A program made the position numbers and the translations under genes. A stretch of DNA of 64,000 nucleotides, taken from Lineus longissimus. Lineage: Eukaryota; Nemertea; Pilidiophora; Heteronemertea; Lineidae. This document shows positions 36,241 through 48,488 of this stretch, piece after piece (the first letter of the stretch is position 1; each line of letters opens with the position of its first letter). The stretch lies in the NCBI RefSeq assembly GCF_910592395.1, contig NC_088311.1:3226501-3290500 (forward strand). Direction: 5' to 3'. The notes beneath the pieces were generated by a model. It was not told where the DNA came from. It did no database searches and worked only from the letters and a program-made list of their open reading frames with translations.

Positions 36241-37047
36241 TGTAACTTAACCGTCAATTCCTATACGGTCATGGATGCCACGAGCTTTGTTGTCGTTGTA
36301 AAGATTTCGGGGATACGACCAATGCATGCGAGCACCGTCGGCGGAACCCCAAACCGCCCTCTCGATCTATCCGTAAGGACAAGCCACTCTCGTGACCGTC
36401 ACGGTTACGGACTCCGGACCTCCAGACTTTAGAGACCGAGCTTTTCTTTACCTTACAATTACTGTATACTCGGCGCCTCACTTATATGTGGTTTTTTTCA
36501 CATACATTGTTCTCGTGGTTTACGGAAAAGTAGGCCTAAAATGTTATAGTGTCTAAAAACAATATTCAGTTAATGGAATTACACTTTTTTCCATTACTGC
36601 TTGCTTGATATTGCCCTAACAACTTTTTCATGAATCAATTTTGAGCATTATGTTTACAACGTAGTTATTATAGCACGAAATATGAGTCTAAAATGCCAAA
36701 TACTTGCAACTATTATGTTAATCACTGAAATCTTAGTGTACTAATTGCTCGCTATAAGCTAGGTTATTGCGCCCCTAAACCAACGTACTGACAACGCTAC
36801 CTCCCCGGGACTCAAACTCTAACGTGAGTTAATTGTAATCTTACTCTCTATATACCAAAGTGATTTACCTAGGAATACAGTTGCACTTCACCTGAAAACT
36901 AATGATGTGTTGATGAGTTCAATGAATCCTTCGATTCCTTTGGTTTTCTTGGGGAACTGACGTCCGACAATCAATGACCCGTTGACGTGTACCTGCAATA
37001 CGCCATTGCCGTAGTGTGTAAACAGATCTATTTTTGGACGAAACTCA

Positions 37048-38164
37048 GCCCCTCACAAACGATTTCACCAGTGATGACACTGCCACTGCTGTCCGCTGCC
37101 GGCCGCTGCTGGATCAACCCCCTCGCCCCCCCCCCCATCATCAGATTCAGAGGCCTGGCCCAGCCCTGTGATTTAGCCAAATTCAATATGATTCTTTTCT
37201 ACTGTGATCATGATGTTATTGTTAAGGCCCTTGTGCCATGCAGCATATTCTGTAGCACCGGTACACAACTTATGTTAAACCGCGACGTCTGCTTCAATTC
37301 AAATTGCATATGACGCACAAAAAATAACTCATATGGTGGTGTCATTTTGGGCAGTAAACATCCCCTTCTCGAAAGTAACTCAAATAAAGAAAACAAGAAC
37401 CTGTTGATGGACAACGCTATTTAATAGACACCCTGCGAAAATAAATTTCGGCCATTTTGAAACGACCCTTTTCACAGGCAATGTTTGCTTACCATCGCAT
37501 ACATGGCATGATAAAAGTAAAAGCTCGTTCAAGCAATTAACTTAAAGTCGTCCATGCCTTTCAATGTTCATGATATTTTGAATGCTTTTGGTGATGATTT
37601 CATTTAAAACATCATGGTAAACTTACGCTGCCTGTGAAAGATGGCCGAAATTTATTTTCGCATAGGCCTACGGTCAATTGCAATTGTCCTTTTATTTGTA
37701 AACTACAATACATATAAATGTTACTATTTATTATGAATTTGATCACTTAGTAGGCCTAGGGCCTATGTAGTTTTTTTGTGTCCGAAAATACTACCACTGT
37801 CTAGTAGGCCTACTGCTACTTCTATAGTAGTAGTATAGTAGTACAGTAGACGGACAGTACCATAAAAAGGCGGGCCCACTATCATCCACTTAAGAATAAC
37901 GTACTAACACTTATCATGACAAAGCGTCGACAGCCAGTGTCATGTTGAGTCATGAGTGTACTCGTATCATACTGTAAGACTGAGGGACAGAGAGACTAGT
38001 TGTGAGTGTCATGCCTGTATTCTGCACTTAAAATGCTAGCAATGCCTAAACATGTAAAATACGAGCTTTGCATTTTGGCATTGCTAAATTGTCTTTTCCC
38101 TGGGAGTCGCTCCAAGGCCTACTAGTGTTACCTTATGCATGAAATTTGTGTCAATTGCTTTCAG
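37048..38164. other. Upstream region of CLYBL
   Basis: Contains a C homopolymer at about 37,119-37,134. CGAAAATAAATTTCGGCCAT near 37,436 has an inverted near-match near 37,645 (ATGGCCGAAATTTATTTTCG), a roughly 230-bp foldback. Short TAGTAGTA and TAGGCCTA repeats occur near 37,750-37,850. No coding exon seen. Confidence 0.5.
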
Positions 38165-38165
38165 A

Positions 38166-38183
38166 ATGAATAATGATTGGTAG
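38166..38183 (+). promoter_or_regulatory. Tiny overlapping upstream ORF at the CLYBL start
   Basis: ATGAATAATGATTGGTAG encodes MNNDW and overlaps the CLYBL start codon at 38,173 in another frame. If translated, ribosomes would terminate 8 bases past the CLYBL start, so it could reduce initiation or rely on leaky scanning. It is seen directly; function is inferred. Confidence 0.4.
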
Positions 38184-40832
38184 CATTCTTTTGCGGCCTC
38201 TCCTGCAGGCTTCAAAATGGATGGCCGCTTCCAGAAACACGAGCAGAGTTATCAGGCACAGACACTCAAACCCTCGTCGTTCATTTATGTACGTTCCTGC
38301 TTGTCAGGACAAGATGATTAGAAAGGCTGCAGCCATGGACGTTGACTGTATTGTGATGGACTGCGAGGATGCTGTAGCACTGAATAGAAAGGTACATGAT
38401 AGTCTCAAGGAAGTAATTAAAGCAAACTAGCAAGTAGCAAACTACATCCTTGTTTGAAATTAAGAGGCCTTTGAACCATCATCCCTGCAGCAGTTGTTTT
38501 CTAAATACTCTGCCTCTTCATGGTGAACCATTAGGGAACTTCCCTACAGTTTGTTACAGCATGTAGGCCAAGTGACCAATGGTGTCACTCTGGACAATTG
38601 CCTCCAGTGTCCCAAACACTTTAATGTTGTCTTGGCCCCTTTTCGGACACCTTATGTTGATATCCTTACATGCCCCATCATTCAATATTCTAGGAAGAGG
38701 CCAGATCTCTTGCAGCCAAGGCATTGGATGAGTTTGATTTTGGGCGGTCTGAATTCTCTGTTCGTGTGAATTCTATTGGAAGTGGGTTGGCAGAGGCAGA
38801 CCTTGATACCGTCCTTCACGCAAAGAGGTTACCTAACATGATAAACCTTCCAAAGGTCCAGAAGGAAGAAGATGTGATGTGGGTAAGTTTCACAATTTAT
38901 GCTATTGTCTCTAAGTTTGAGGTACCGGATACAAGTAGTGTCTGAATCTATGACTGTCTGAAGTTATGCGACAATCTATGACTGTTGGAGGTAATGTGAC
39001 TATCTATGAGTTGACTACATGTAGTACTTTAGGAGGGGGTATGTGACAATCTACGACTGTTTGAGGTACAAGATTGTAGCGTCACAGTCAATGTTACAAA
39101 TGTTTGTGATGTCACAGGCTAAATCAGGTGATGTTGTTACTACAGTCCTTGACTGTTGGTGGTCATTTTGTGGTCTGTGATTGTTCGCAGGGAAGTATTG
39201 TCACAGTTGGACTGTTGGTAGTTGTGTCTCAATCTATATTTTTGTTTAGTATCATAATTCATAGCTATTGGAGGTAGAGTTGTGACAATGTCTTCACTCT
39301 GGAGTGATACAGGCAACTTTGAACAACATTTAGATTGTCATGTGCATTTTCCAATATGGTGTTTGCATATCTGTTTATCAATTTGAAGGAGAAGTAGATT
39401 AATAGGCTTCTCTTTTAGCTTTCAGATCAGCTTAAAAAGAGACTTGGGCAGCACCAGCTCTCGAAGAAGGTGTCTCTAACCCTCACGATTGAGAGTCCTC
39501 TTGGTTTAGTGAACATGAAAGACATCTGTAAAAAGGGTCTAGAATTGAGTGAGAATGCTCCCTTCCAACTTGAGGGGGTTATTTTTGGTTATGACGACTT
39601 CTCAGCTGAAGTAGGTAGGTAACATTTTGATTCTCACCACGCTGAGCTGAAAATAATAGGAAATTTAGTCCTGGTGTGCGTGCCTTTGTGCTGACTAAAA
39701 CCCCTGTCTCTGTGGTCACAATTCCTGTGTGCCTTACTACTGAAGCCCCTTCCCCCTGCTAAATACGACCCTGTACTACAGCAGATTTCTTTACACTCTA
39801 GTCTTCCTACACTTCAGGTGTTGAGAGAACCCTCGAAGTGTCTGAATCATTGGTAGCCCGCCAGATGATGGTGATCATCGCCAAAGCATACGGTCTCCAG
39901 ACAATAGATGTGGTCTTCACAGAATTCAAAGGTGAGAATGTCATCCTTCTTCTGGATGCTCAGATGGTGAAGATGAGATGAGGAAGTCAAGAAGTTTGTA
40001 AAATCTGATCCTATTCCTTGTCCCCAAGTGTTTGATCCTAGATTCTGGCTCTGGATGGCCAAAGACATATCCCTGCAGGCTGTCAAGTTTATACATCTTG
40101 TTTGTCTCTGCTCATCAGTCATTGGCTAGGCTTTGCGAGGTCATAGGTCACTCGCGCTAATTCCAAATTGATGCAGGAGATGCAGATGATGTCTCTATGG
40201 TTTGCAACTTTTACAACAAATAGTTCTATGTTTTTTTTCAGATCTTATGGGATTAAGGAAACAGTGCGTGGAGGCGGCCAAGATGGGCTACACTGGGAAG
40301 CAAGTGATTCATCCATCTCAGGTTTCAGTGGTTCAAGAATGCTTCTCGCCAAGCAAAGAACGGGTCCAGTGGGCCACCAAACTGATGGCAGCCTTTCAGG
40401 AACATCAACAATCTGGAAAGGTATTTATTTTGATTTTACTACTGATCCATTTGCCATGCCTTGTACAGAGAAAATTCACATTTGTGCAAAACACAGAATT
40501 CTAGGTTATTTTGATATAGGCCTACTCTTCATAGATGGCAGTACCGTTGGGAATTAGCACCGGGAAAAGAGAAGTCATCCAGTCACCAGAGGACATGGAC
40601 AAGTGATTGTGATTGCCTTCCTTGTGCTTTGAAGGATGTGTGCTTTGTGCCTGGAACTTTGAGCTGATCCCTGCAGGATGATTACTTCCCGAGTCTCCGA
40701 CCAAGTGAATAATTTGTTCTTGTGCTGTTTCAGGGTGCATTCACATTTCAAGGAAAAATGGTCGACATGCCAGTTTTTCTCCAAGCTCAGAGCATTGTGC
40801 AACTGAAGGAATTCATCGAGGGAAAAACGTGA
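38173..40832 (+). CDS. CLYBL: Citramalyl-CoA lyase, mitochondrial (CLYBL)
   Basis: Six coding exons: 38,173-38,391; 38,694-38,882; 39,419-39,614; 39,818-39,931; 40,242-40,420; 40,734-40,832. All junctions are GT-AG with matching phases, giving 331 residues (about 340 in human). The enzyme is a CitE-type TIM-barrel lyase that cleaves citramalyl-CoA to pyruvate and acetyl-CoA in mitochondria, clearing a C5 dicarboxylate product that otherwise impairs vitamin B12 metabolism. Visible family motifs are MDCEDAVA, RVNSIGSGLAEADL, LPKVQ, IESPLGLVN (Mg-binding Glu), GYDDF (Asp) and GYTGKQVIHPSQ. The first 35 residues are Arg-rich with no acidic residue, a mitochondrial targeting signal. TTGCTTTCAG just before 38,165 looks like an acceptor, so a non-coding first exon is likely; an in-frame TGA at 38,167 excludes an upstream coding extension in that exon. 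Confidence 0.97.
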
Positions 40833-43809
40833 GGCTATATATGTGCTAGAGGATTTCTTAAATAGTGCGCTTCTAAGGCTTATCGTGTGGTACTACTTGT
40901 AAAGAACAGCTGGTGGTAGCTATATTTTCCAGCGTTAGTTAGGCTTGTGTCGTTAACGTGAACCGAGACGTAATACATGTTATTGATTTCTATAAAGGCT
41001 TTTTACAGAAATATCTTGCCTTCTTTTTCAATTTCAATACCCATGCCGGCATGCAGCCATTGGGGCATCCTGAGGAAGTCAGGGGTTAATGTTCGCTTCT
41101 CCGGCACTGCGCACAAACCCCAAGTAGCCAGTGCAGAAGTAAGTCGCCCAATCAGAGCGTCGCTTACATTTGAGTCTAGGAATTTCAAAAATGATATCCA
41201 AACTCGCATTAATTCTCCAGCGCAGTGGATAGTAGTGATAGTAGTCCTGCACTATGCTTGAATGTTATCGCTGCTTTGGAGAATGACTCGCATTTGATCA
41301 AGCCGACAACGAGAGAGCAGTGCCTCCTTCGAGGTGCGCACTGCAACCTCGATTCTAAGAGATCTGAGTGCGGTTTTCATTCTTACAAATCATAGAACTA
41401 GAACCGAGATTGATAGTCTAATCTAGGTGCCGACTTAAAAGTGATGTATGCCTGTACTTCACCAAATGAGTGCGAATGTCTCCGGGGTTTGTGTGCAGGG
41501 CAGGAGAGGTGAACATTGACCCGATTTCATCAGGATGGCATTGGGGTACGGACACTTGACAAGTCTTTGCAGATGGGGCAGTGAGGCGTGTACACTCGAG
41601 TTCCCATCGAACGCAACATTGCATTGTCATCTTCATCAACAGCAGTCAACAACTGCAGTCGACTTCGAACACATAAAGGGCCAACAGAGCCAGCGAACAG
41701 ACCTAGTAAATGACGTGAATTCGAGGTTGTGACACGTGATTGGTTTGTCATGTCCGTTTCACTGTGTTGGTTATTATTAGCTCAGCTGACTTTCACTTCC
41801 CTCCAAGGGACGATGTCACAACCTACTCAACACCAGCTTGAGCATGTGCCAACCACAAGTTGTGATATTGTCCCTAGCAACCTGTTTGCAGCATGGTGAA
41901 CAGAGAGGGCTACTTGTTTAGTATGTGCATTCCAGGGGGTCAAGATTAAATTTCACCTTCGACATTGCGACAGCTAGGCCATAATCACCAGTTGTGACAT
42001 TGTCCCCGTGGTATACCACGGTAAAGGTAATTGTACCGGTACACAGGAGACTGTGCCCCCTTGCAGAGTCAGTTCGCCACTACCTCATTCTTTCGACATT
42101 GCCAGTGTCCATCAGCAACTCCGATGACCTGCCTTATTGATAAACAGTAGTTGGAATGAACTTGTAACAGCTCTCCTTCTCCTTGTTGGTAGAAAGGCAG
42201 TTGGCATGGCAGCAAATCAACTGACTGGTTCCGAGCTACCAATAACTACCCAGCAATCATAATGTGAATACCTTGACCATTAGGCCATGGGGACCATGAA
42301 CAAGGCAAGGGAGAGGAGAACAAAACTTATTTTTTTTATGTTATGTTTATTGCAACTAAATATTCTAGTCATGAACGTGGCGGTTGACAGCAGGTCATAC
42401 TGCAATAGTAAGCAGCTTTTTTGGCATGGATATTTTTGTGGAAAATCACCAATGCACAATGAGCACCGGTCCAGTGGGAATTGTATTCGTGGTCAAATCC
42501 GAAAAAATTACCCTGCAATCAACTGTCAACATCTATAGTGCAAGATACACAAACCGTTACAGAGCGTGCAAAAGACATTGTGCCTTCACCATCCCAGTAT
42601 AACTGCATAACACCTGAAGCCGAGAAAAACCAGAGAAATCACAACCAAGATGTGGAAATATTCGATATCAGAGTTGCCAACCTGCTGGAATGAAAACCCA
42701 GGAGGTCAAACACAAAGCATAGGTTTATTCAATATCAGAGTTGCCAACCTGCTAGAATGAAGTCTCGGGTGGTCATCTCCAACTTATTCCGAGAATTTAG
42801 TTGTGTATTTATTACATAACTTCCTATTTTGGAGCTCTCACTGCCAGCAAGATAACAACTTCATATCATGATCAGCAAAGAGCCATACTACACTGAAATT
42901 CACACAGAGGCAGTATGAAGTCAGACAAGTATCCCCAAATGGCCAGTTGTCATCAAAACAAGTTATTTTCCCTGGACACTCGCCGATTCGTCCTGAATCC
43001 TGACTGCTCTCTTGCTATAACCTGCGTCATTTCTGAAAAATAGGTTTTGGCAAAAGAGCGCACATCTGCACATGTCCATGATGATTGCAATGATGAGACT
43101 TCAAATTTCTCAGTCAATAGGTCCTACACCAGTGTCTTCAGGGGGTTGATGCCTTATTTGGCTACAACTGGCTAAAACAGCAACAACACACTGCTTGAGG
43201 ATCCTTGCTTGACTGAGGTGAAGAAGCAGTGCACCAAGTACAGTCAGGCATTTCCAAAAATATCTAATTTATTTACCTTTCTGAAGTATATATCTTAAGT
43301 TCCTCACCTATATTTATCACAGATAGAAAGCAACCTTTTCACAGAGGTGACAGTCTAAAACGCTGAATATCAGCCACTTTTGAATGGAACCATTCGAATC
43401 AAAATGGAAACATTTGAATCAAAATCACAGTAATCACAGTCTATCAAACCTTTCGTGTTTTATAGCATACCGGTACATGAAAAAAAATTCTTTGTCAATT
43501 TTATGCCGATAAGGCTTCTGATGCAAAAATCGTTAAAAATGTTAAATATATTAACTTCTCCTTATATTTCCAGTGAAGTCATATCAACTACCGTAAACCA
43601 ACTTCACAGATTTTCAGATTTTGTTAGAATACAGATCAATTAGAAGCTACCACTACAAGAAAAGCATTCCTTGATAACATCCATGTCCAAAAGTATAAAG
43701 ATTGCGACAGATTTAACAGAATAACTGGAAAATAGCAAATAGTGAAACAGTTTATATTCCCAAAGCTGTAATCTTGGAGATAAGATTTCATAACTCATAA
43801 TTTCATAAT
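40833..43809. other. Convergent intergenic region between CLYBL and AMD1
   Basis: Holds the 3' flanks of both genes. A CpG-richer patch at about 41,050-41,360 includes a CCAAT word (GCCCAATCAGAGCG near 41,147), which could be a promoter, but no exon follows convincingly. A short secreted-type frame at 42,287-42,538 is listed separately. Confidence 0.45.
42287..42538 (+). other. Short open frame with signal-peptide-like start, unrecognised
   Basis: An 83-codon frame begins MGTMNKARERR, followed by a hydrophobic run (LIFFMLCLLQLNILVMNVAV) and a 55-residue remainder with four cysteines. The layout resembles a small secreted peptide. There is no promoter, no paralogue in view and no codon-bias evidence, so chance is quite possible. 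Confidence 0.15.
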
Positions 43810-46800
43810 TCAATCAACAATTTTATGAGGCTTCTTCCATTGAACCAAAGCTGGTTCAGTGTCCGATGGGGTTCTGAACCTTGGTTTCATGAAGTGAGCA
43901 TACAATAAATCGTAGTTGCGGAATTTGCTGTGTTGCCAGTCTTGATTACAGTAGCCTGGGACGGGGTTGTCAACCTTGAACGCATTCAGAGAATCACTTG
44001 CTCTCGAGGCCTGAATTAGAAGATTTAAAAATTGCTGATAATTTAACAACTTTTGAGAGGTTTTCCTCTGCATCCTCACAAATGCTATTGACAAATAATT
44101 CTTGACAGGCTCTGGCTAAATGTGCAAAAGTTTTTCAAATTAATCATTAGAATGTATTGATTCCTCACACTTTAACTTGACCCCCCATTTTTTTCCATCT
44201 GCGTTGGCTGGAGTCCTCAATCTTTCGTGGTTTAGGCTTTTGGTAGAGATAGCTCGAAAGTTTAGAGAAAACCTTGTCCAAGGATAGGTTACTTTGTACT
44301 TTCTTTATACTTCATAATTTCACACTAAGAAGAGAGCACTGAGAGTAACGGACCAGCTTACAGTACAAGGCTTACCTTGTTTGCAAACAGCGTAACCAAG
44401 AATTTCCCGGGCCTAAAGCAGTCGAGCACATGCTCGATCATCACCTTGAAGTCGTCCTGGGGCACGTTCGTCTCGAAACTCACATAGGAGCAGTTCGGCT
44501 GGGGAGTGACATGGATAGTAAAGTAGTGGTCCTAAAATTTAAAAAGCAAGAAAAAGTTCATTAACAACTGGTATCGAGACTGAATTTAAAATAGGTCAGT
44601 GAATGCGCACAGTTAAGCTGTATGCTTTGTCATTGAGAAGATCTTCAGGTAAATTCTGACGCTGCTCTTCGACCTTTGTCAACATCCCAACTTTCCTCTT
44701 ATCTTTAAAAACCCTTAGCAGAAGCACAATAAGTATAGGAACAGATCAAAACTTACATCCTCCAGGAGGCCATTGCAAGAATATCCATACGGGTCAAACA
44801 GATACGCATCAATTACTGATCCTGGTACAAGTTTAGATATGCCCGATTTCTGAAATGAATAATGAGACATTTTAAGTCCGTAGCTCCTCTTCCACACTGT
44901 GATTCTGTAAACCACAAAGTTTTTACGAGTATTTTGCTTTCGTGAATGACCTCAATTCGCCAAAATAAACCATGTCAGGACCAAAAAATACATCTAATGT
45001 CAGTGGCTTCATTTACTAATCAGCTACATTTCTGGATGCACAAGACCAATATCTAGAGTTTGTTACCATCTGTAGTGACACGTAACAAATGCCCACGAAG
45101 ACTGCAAGTTGGAAGAAATGGACCTACCTCAGTACACTCCTCCCCCGTCTTGCAGCACTTCATAGAGAAGACCTCCATCACGGCAGGGTCTAAATCAGTC
45201 ATCAGTAGGTGAGGAAAGTCAAGGAAATCAACCGAACAGAGCAAGCTCGCTACATGTCAGACCATGGCTATGTTTGCAAGTCATGTGCTCTTTCATTCTG
45301 CCACACAGCCTTACCTGATTACCTTGGAAGATAACCATAAAAATAACTTTGGAAGTTCATATGACTTATATTCATCTACCTCAAGAAAAAAACAACCCCG
45401 AGGAATTTTTTTCGTCACTCTTCCCATTTTCATCCCTTTTCTCTGTGGAATTTTTTTCGTCACTCTTCCCATTTTCATCCCTTTTCTCTGTATGTGACAA
45501 GGGCCTTCTTTTACCAGAGGAAGTAACATATTCCACCTTCACATCACTGTTTGATGAAATGAAACACGATGGAGATTATTGACTTGGTCTTTTTGTGGAA
45601 GCTCAAGAAACAGTTATCGAAAAAGCATGGAAGAAAGCTGTACACCTTTGAATGTTTACAAAAGGATATCTCTAAAGTCTGGTCTGGCTCCATCACTCCG
45701 AGTGTATCAATCGTGTAAAAATACCAACACTCTCCATTCAATCGACCAAGGGCATATGCAGCGCCATCTGGAATAGCAGGAGAAATGACAGGACGGAACA
45801 AATGGCCAAGGATAACTTCAAATTACAAGCTAATCAAGATTATACATGATAATTCCACTACAGCATTGTGAATAACTGCATCATGGACAACTTGTAATTA
45901 CAAACTACAGTCCTCTTTAAACAAAGTGAACCAAGCAAGTGAGTTCGATGATGGCTGTGCAAATAAAGTAACTATTATAGAATTCAAAGTGCAAAGTTTA
46001 AAATCATACATAAATGTTCATGTATGTGGGCCTCAACATCCTGATGAACACACATTCATGTACATGAGGCCTCAACATCTTGATGTACACACAACATGCA
46101 CAATGAACTTACTTTCAAACGATTCGTCCAAATGACAAACCTGAAATTCGAGGCATAAAGTGATAAAGATACTATCAAGTATAGATTAATCCATACTTGA
46201 TACTATCAATACAAGTTATAGCAGACAAGGCTGGGTTCAAAAGAGACCGCAGCCATTGCATCAGAGCACCCTGAACAAAAACCTTTAAAAGTTATAACGA
46301 GGCAAATTTGCTCATTATTGATTGGCTATTCTTTTTGACAGCAGTGTTCGCATTGACAAGTGTATATTCAATAAGTAAACACCTCTTGAAATTTGTCTAA
46401 CAAGTCCTTGAGAATCGGCAGATGGTCTCTATTATCAATTATTTTGCATAACATAGCAATAATAACCAGTCTTTATTTCATTCACAACACGTCACAGATG
46501 GTATGTATATGAAAATTAGTCAGGTAACAGATGAGGGCGGTGATTACATCTCAAGTACATGAAGGTGAAATGTAAATTCCCACTGTATTAATTGAAGGAT
46601 TGTAATTGGTAATCACTTATTCCCTAGTGACTCACCTCATCGTCAAAGGTCTGATGGATGTTGTGCTGAAGCTCTGGTTTCATGAAATTCTTTCGCGAAT
46701 AAAACAGGTCCTGGAAGACAAAGCAATAGCAATACATGACAATATATTACGTGAAACTACAACTGAGTGTGTTGTAACAGCCGATTTAAAAACTGTTGCC

Positions 46801-48321
46801 GATTCGGTCAAAATAAGACTATGTGCATGAGGAAAATGTATTTTGAAATACATGTATAAGTAAACGTCTCACGATTCCACATTTTGAGGCAGCTGGTTGC
46901 TTTAACAAGTCAGCTGATTCGCAGGGATAGATTTTAACCAAGGCATGAAGGCCTGGTGACCACCTAAAGTAGCCTCATGCCCTCAGATTTCTCTTTGATT
47001 AGGTCACATTTTTTACAGATGACCTTAAAATAGGTCCCCCAAATTTCTAGCCCTGGATTAAATCCGGACAAACAAGAACTGCAGGTCTATGTGTGTGTAG
47101 TGTGTATTCCTGGTAACTGAGTGATAACATAATGAAGTCCTTCCAATGGCATGCATGGGATGATGCCCTCAAGGGTTTTAAGGATCTTACCATGACTTCA
47201 AAGCCACATTTCTCGGTGGCTTCCAACAGCAGTGGTTTGATGGACTTCAATAACGTAGTGCTGCCGCACGTCTTCAGGATGAAACGGTTCTTTGAAACAA
47301 ACATGCTGCTTTCACTGAAACAACGAGACAAGATGATATTCTTGATGTTGTAGTTGTACAAGCTGAGAGTCAGCTACAAAAACAGAAGCTTTTTTCCATC
47401 AATCTTTTTTATTCCAAGGAAAATCAAAAATTGCCAATTTACATGTAGTGAGTACTTAAATTTCAAAGAGAAAAAACCCAATTGAGGATTTACGAAGATT
47501 AATACACATGCACATGTATAATACATGTATATAATGAAATTGACTTACCTGAGGATGTATGCATCCATTCCACCAAGGGACTTTTTAGCCAGGATGACAC
47601 ACTGGACATTTGCAAGGAGTTGATCCCAGAAAGGCCTAGAACATGAAACATCATAACTGATTGAACACAGAAAATCTGAGATGACTTGAATTTTAATTGG
47701 CAAATTGCGCCTTACAAATGAAGAAAGTACACACACGATTTTTGAGTTGCAGCTACCCCTGTCGCTGCGGGTGACATGCATAGCACATCATGTACATGGT
47801 CCCATCTAAAATACAATTTTTCCAGCACCTGGTCGCACCCTCTCTAAACACACTTATCCTGATAGTATAGATGGCGACATTTTCGAATAGCAAATAGTTT
47901 TGACCGTTCAGTTAGAAGTTAGCTCCACTGTTTATAATTGGTATCGACTGTCGTCAGCAAACGGCGACGCTGGCCGAAAAATGGCTGCCGCAGTGAAACT
48001 GAAGGGTTAAATTTGACGGTTAAAACTTACAATCCCCGATCGGAAATGACGTAGTTTGATCGCATTCAACTATAAATCCATTGAACAGTGGTGCTTTTTT
48101 AGTCAACCGATGACCTTTTTTTGGGGTGTGATCGGGGATTGTAAACTCGTTCCAATTTGACCTTTGACAAGATTGCAGCCAGAAATCTACACACACCTTT
48201 CAATTGCCCGCAAATCTGCTCCTTCATCATCGCAATTTGTAAACCAGACCTCCAACAGCTTCTCTGTTCCCTCAAAAAAAAGGTGACCATTGGACGCCAA
48301 GCTGTTTGCTGCAGTCGCCAT
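43810..48321 (-). CDS. AMD1: S-adenosylmethionine decarboxylase proenzyme (AMD1)
   Basis: Ten coding exons on the minus strand: 48,321-48,197; 47,635-47,549; 47,314-47,191; 46,710-46,636; 46,140-46,113; 45,767-45,670; 45,208-45,128; 44,849-44,757; 44,531-44,376; 44,010-43,810. Phases agree throughout and total 355 residues (334 in human). The cytosolic enzyme decarboxylates S-adenosylmethionine, giving the aminopropyl donor for spermidine and spermine. It self-cleaves at LSESS, converting the serine to pyruvoyl; that motif spans exons 2 and 3. Also visible are the active-site glutamates of [13 protein letters not shown], the cysteine in KTCGSTTLL, the serine in GYSCNG and the histidine in TIHVTP, which act in processing and catalysis. 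Exon 5 is only 28 bp. Intron 6 is an AT-AC intron. The mammalian MAGDIS upstream ORF was not found just upstream. Confidence 0.97.
45209..45669 (-). other. U12-type AT-AC intron in AMD1 (intron 6)
   Basis: On the minus strand the intron begins ATATCCTTT right after GAG (45,670), the exact minor-spliceosome 5' consensus. It ends TTCCTTGAC-TTTCCTCAC, with a consensus branch site (A at 45,219) 10 nt before the AC end at 45,210-45,209. This choice gives ...[16 protein letters not shown], matching AMD1 proteins; no GT-AG alternative preserves the MTDLDP residues. A 45-bp direct repeat lies inside (45,402-45,491). Confidence 0.92.
45402..45491. repeat. 45-bp tandem duplication inside AMD1 intron 6
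   Basis: Two perfect copies beginning GGAATTTTTTTCGTCACTCT start at 45,402 and 45,447. The repeat lies about 180 bp from the 5' end of the AT-AC intron and does not touch its splice signals. Confidence 0.95.
46014..46100. repeat. Two-copy repeat of about 43 bp in AMD1 intron 5
   Basis: GGCCTCAACATCCTGATGAA at about 46,029 is echoed by GGCCTCAACATCTTGATGTA at about 46,070, with flanking TTCATGTA words. It lies just beyond the 28-bp exon 5 and carries no coding sequence. Confidence 0.7.
48027..48144. repeat. Short perfect inverted repeat in AMD1 intron 1
   Basis: TTACAATCCCCGATC (48,027-48,041) and its exact inverse (48,130-48,144) are separated by 88 bp. They could pair in the pre-mRNA near the 5' end of intron 1. 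No role is known. Confidence 0.7.
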
Positions 48322-48488
48322 GCTTGTTAAGACCCCCTTTAGGAGGGGCTCTTAAGATACACGTGTGTGCGGGAGTATACAATGTAAATGAAGTGAAATA
48401 AAGAGAGTAAATATTGTATATCCAACAAACAATTTTTTTTGGTAAATTTCTGAATTAACTCCGTTGAGTTTACCGATTTCTCCGCGAT

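Larger units (their letters stand above)
28755..37047. repeat. Giant imperfect inverted repeat (palindromic locus, 8.3 kb)
   Basis: Outer ends match in inverse orientation: the sequence around AACAGATCTATTTTTGGACG at 37,019-37,038 is the reverse complement of 28,747-28,766. Matching continues inward to the TCCATCAAT/ATTGATGGA pair at about 31,370 and 32,521. Order from outside in on both sides is a unique segment, a 56-bp satellite, a 68-bp satellite and a reverse-transcriptase-type fragment. In unique parts the arms differ by scattered substitutions and small indels (a few percent by eye), so it is not simply a duplicated read. The left arm is about 2.6 kb and the right about 4.5 kb; the excess is private insertions and satellite growth. 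It could be a very large foldback element or an inverted segmental duplication. Confidence 0.9.

Noticed and set aside
35704-36432. Three long overlapping frames (168-242 codons) with repetitive sequence, and their mirror on the minus strand at 29,237-29,808
   Set aside because: They are the three forward readings of a 56-bp stop-free satellite. Repeats in all frames at once show there is no coding constraint.
45650-45669. GT donor (TTTT|GTAAAC) for AMD1 exon 6 with a TAG acceptor at 45,191
   Set aside because: It would give SFYPAVM, losing three conserved residues. The AT-AC solution restores [11 protein letters not shown] and has consensus U12 signals.
48322-48480. Mammalian-type MAGDIS upstream ORF of AMD1
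   Set aside because: No matching ATG frame lies in the sequence just upstream of the start; a further 5' exon was not identified.
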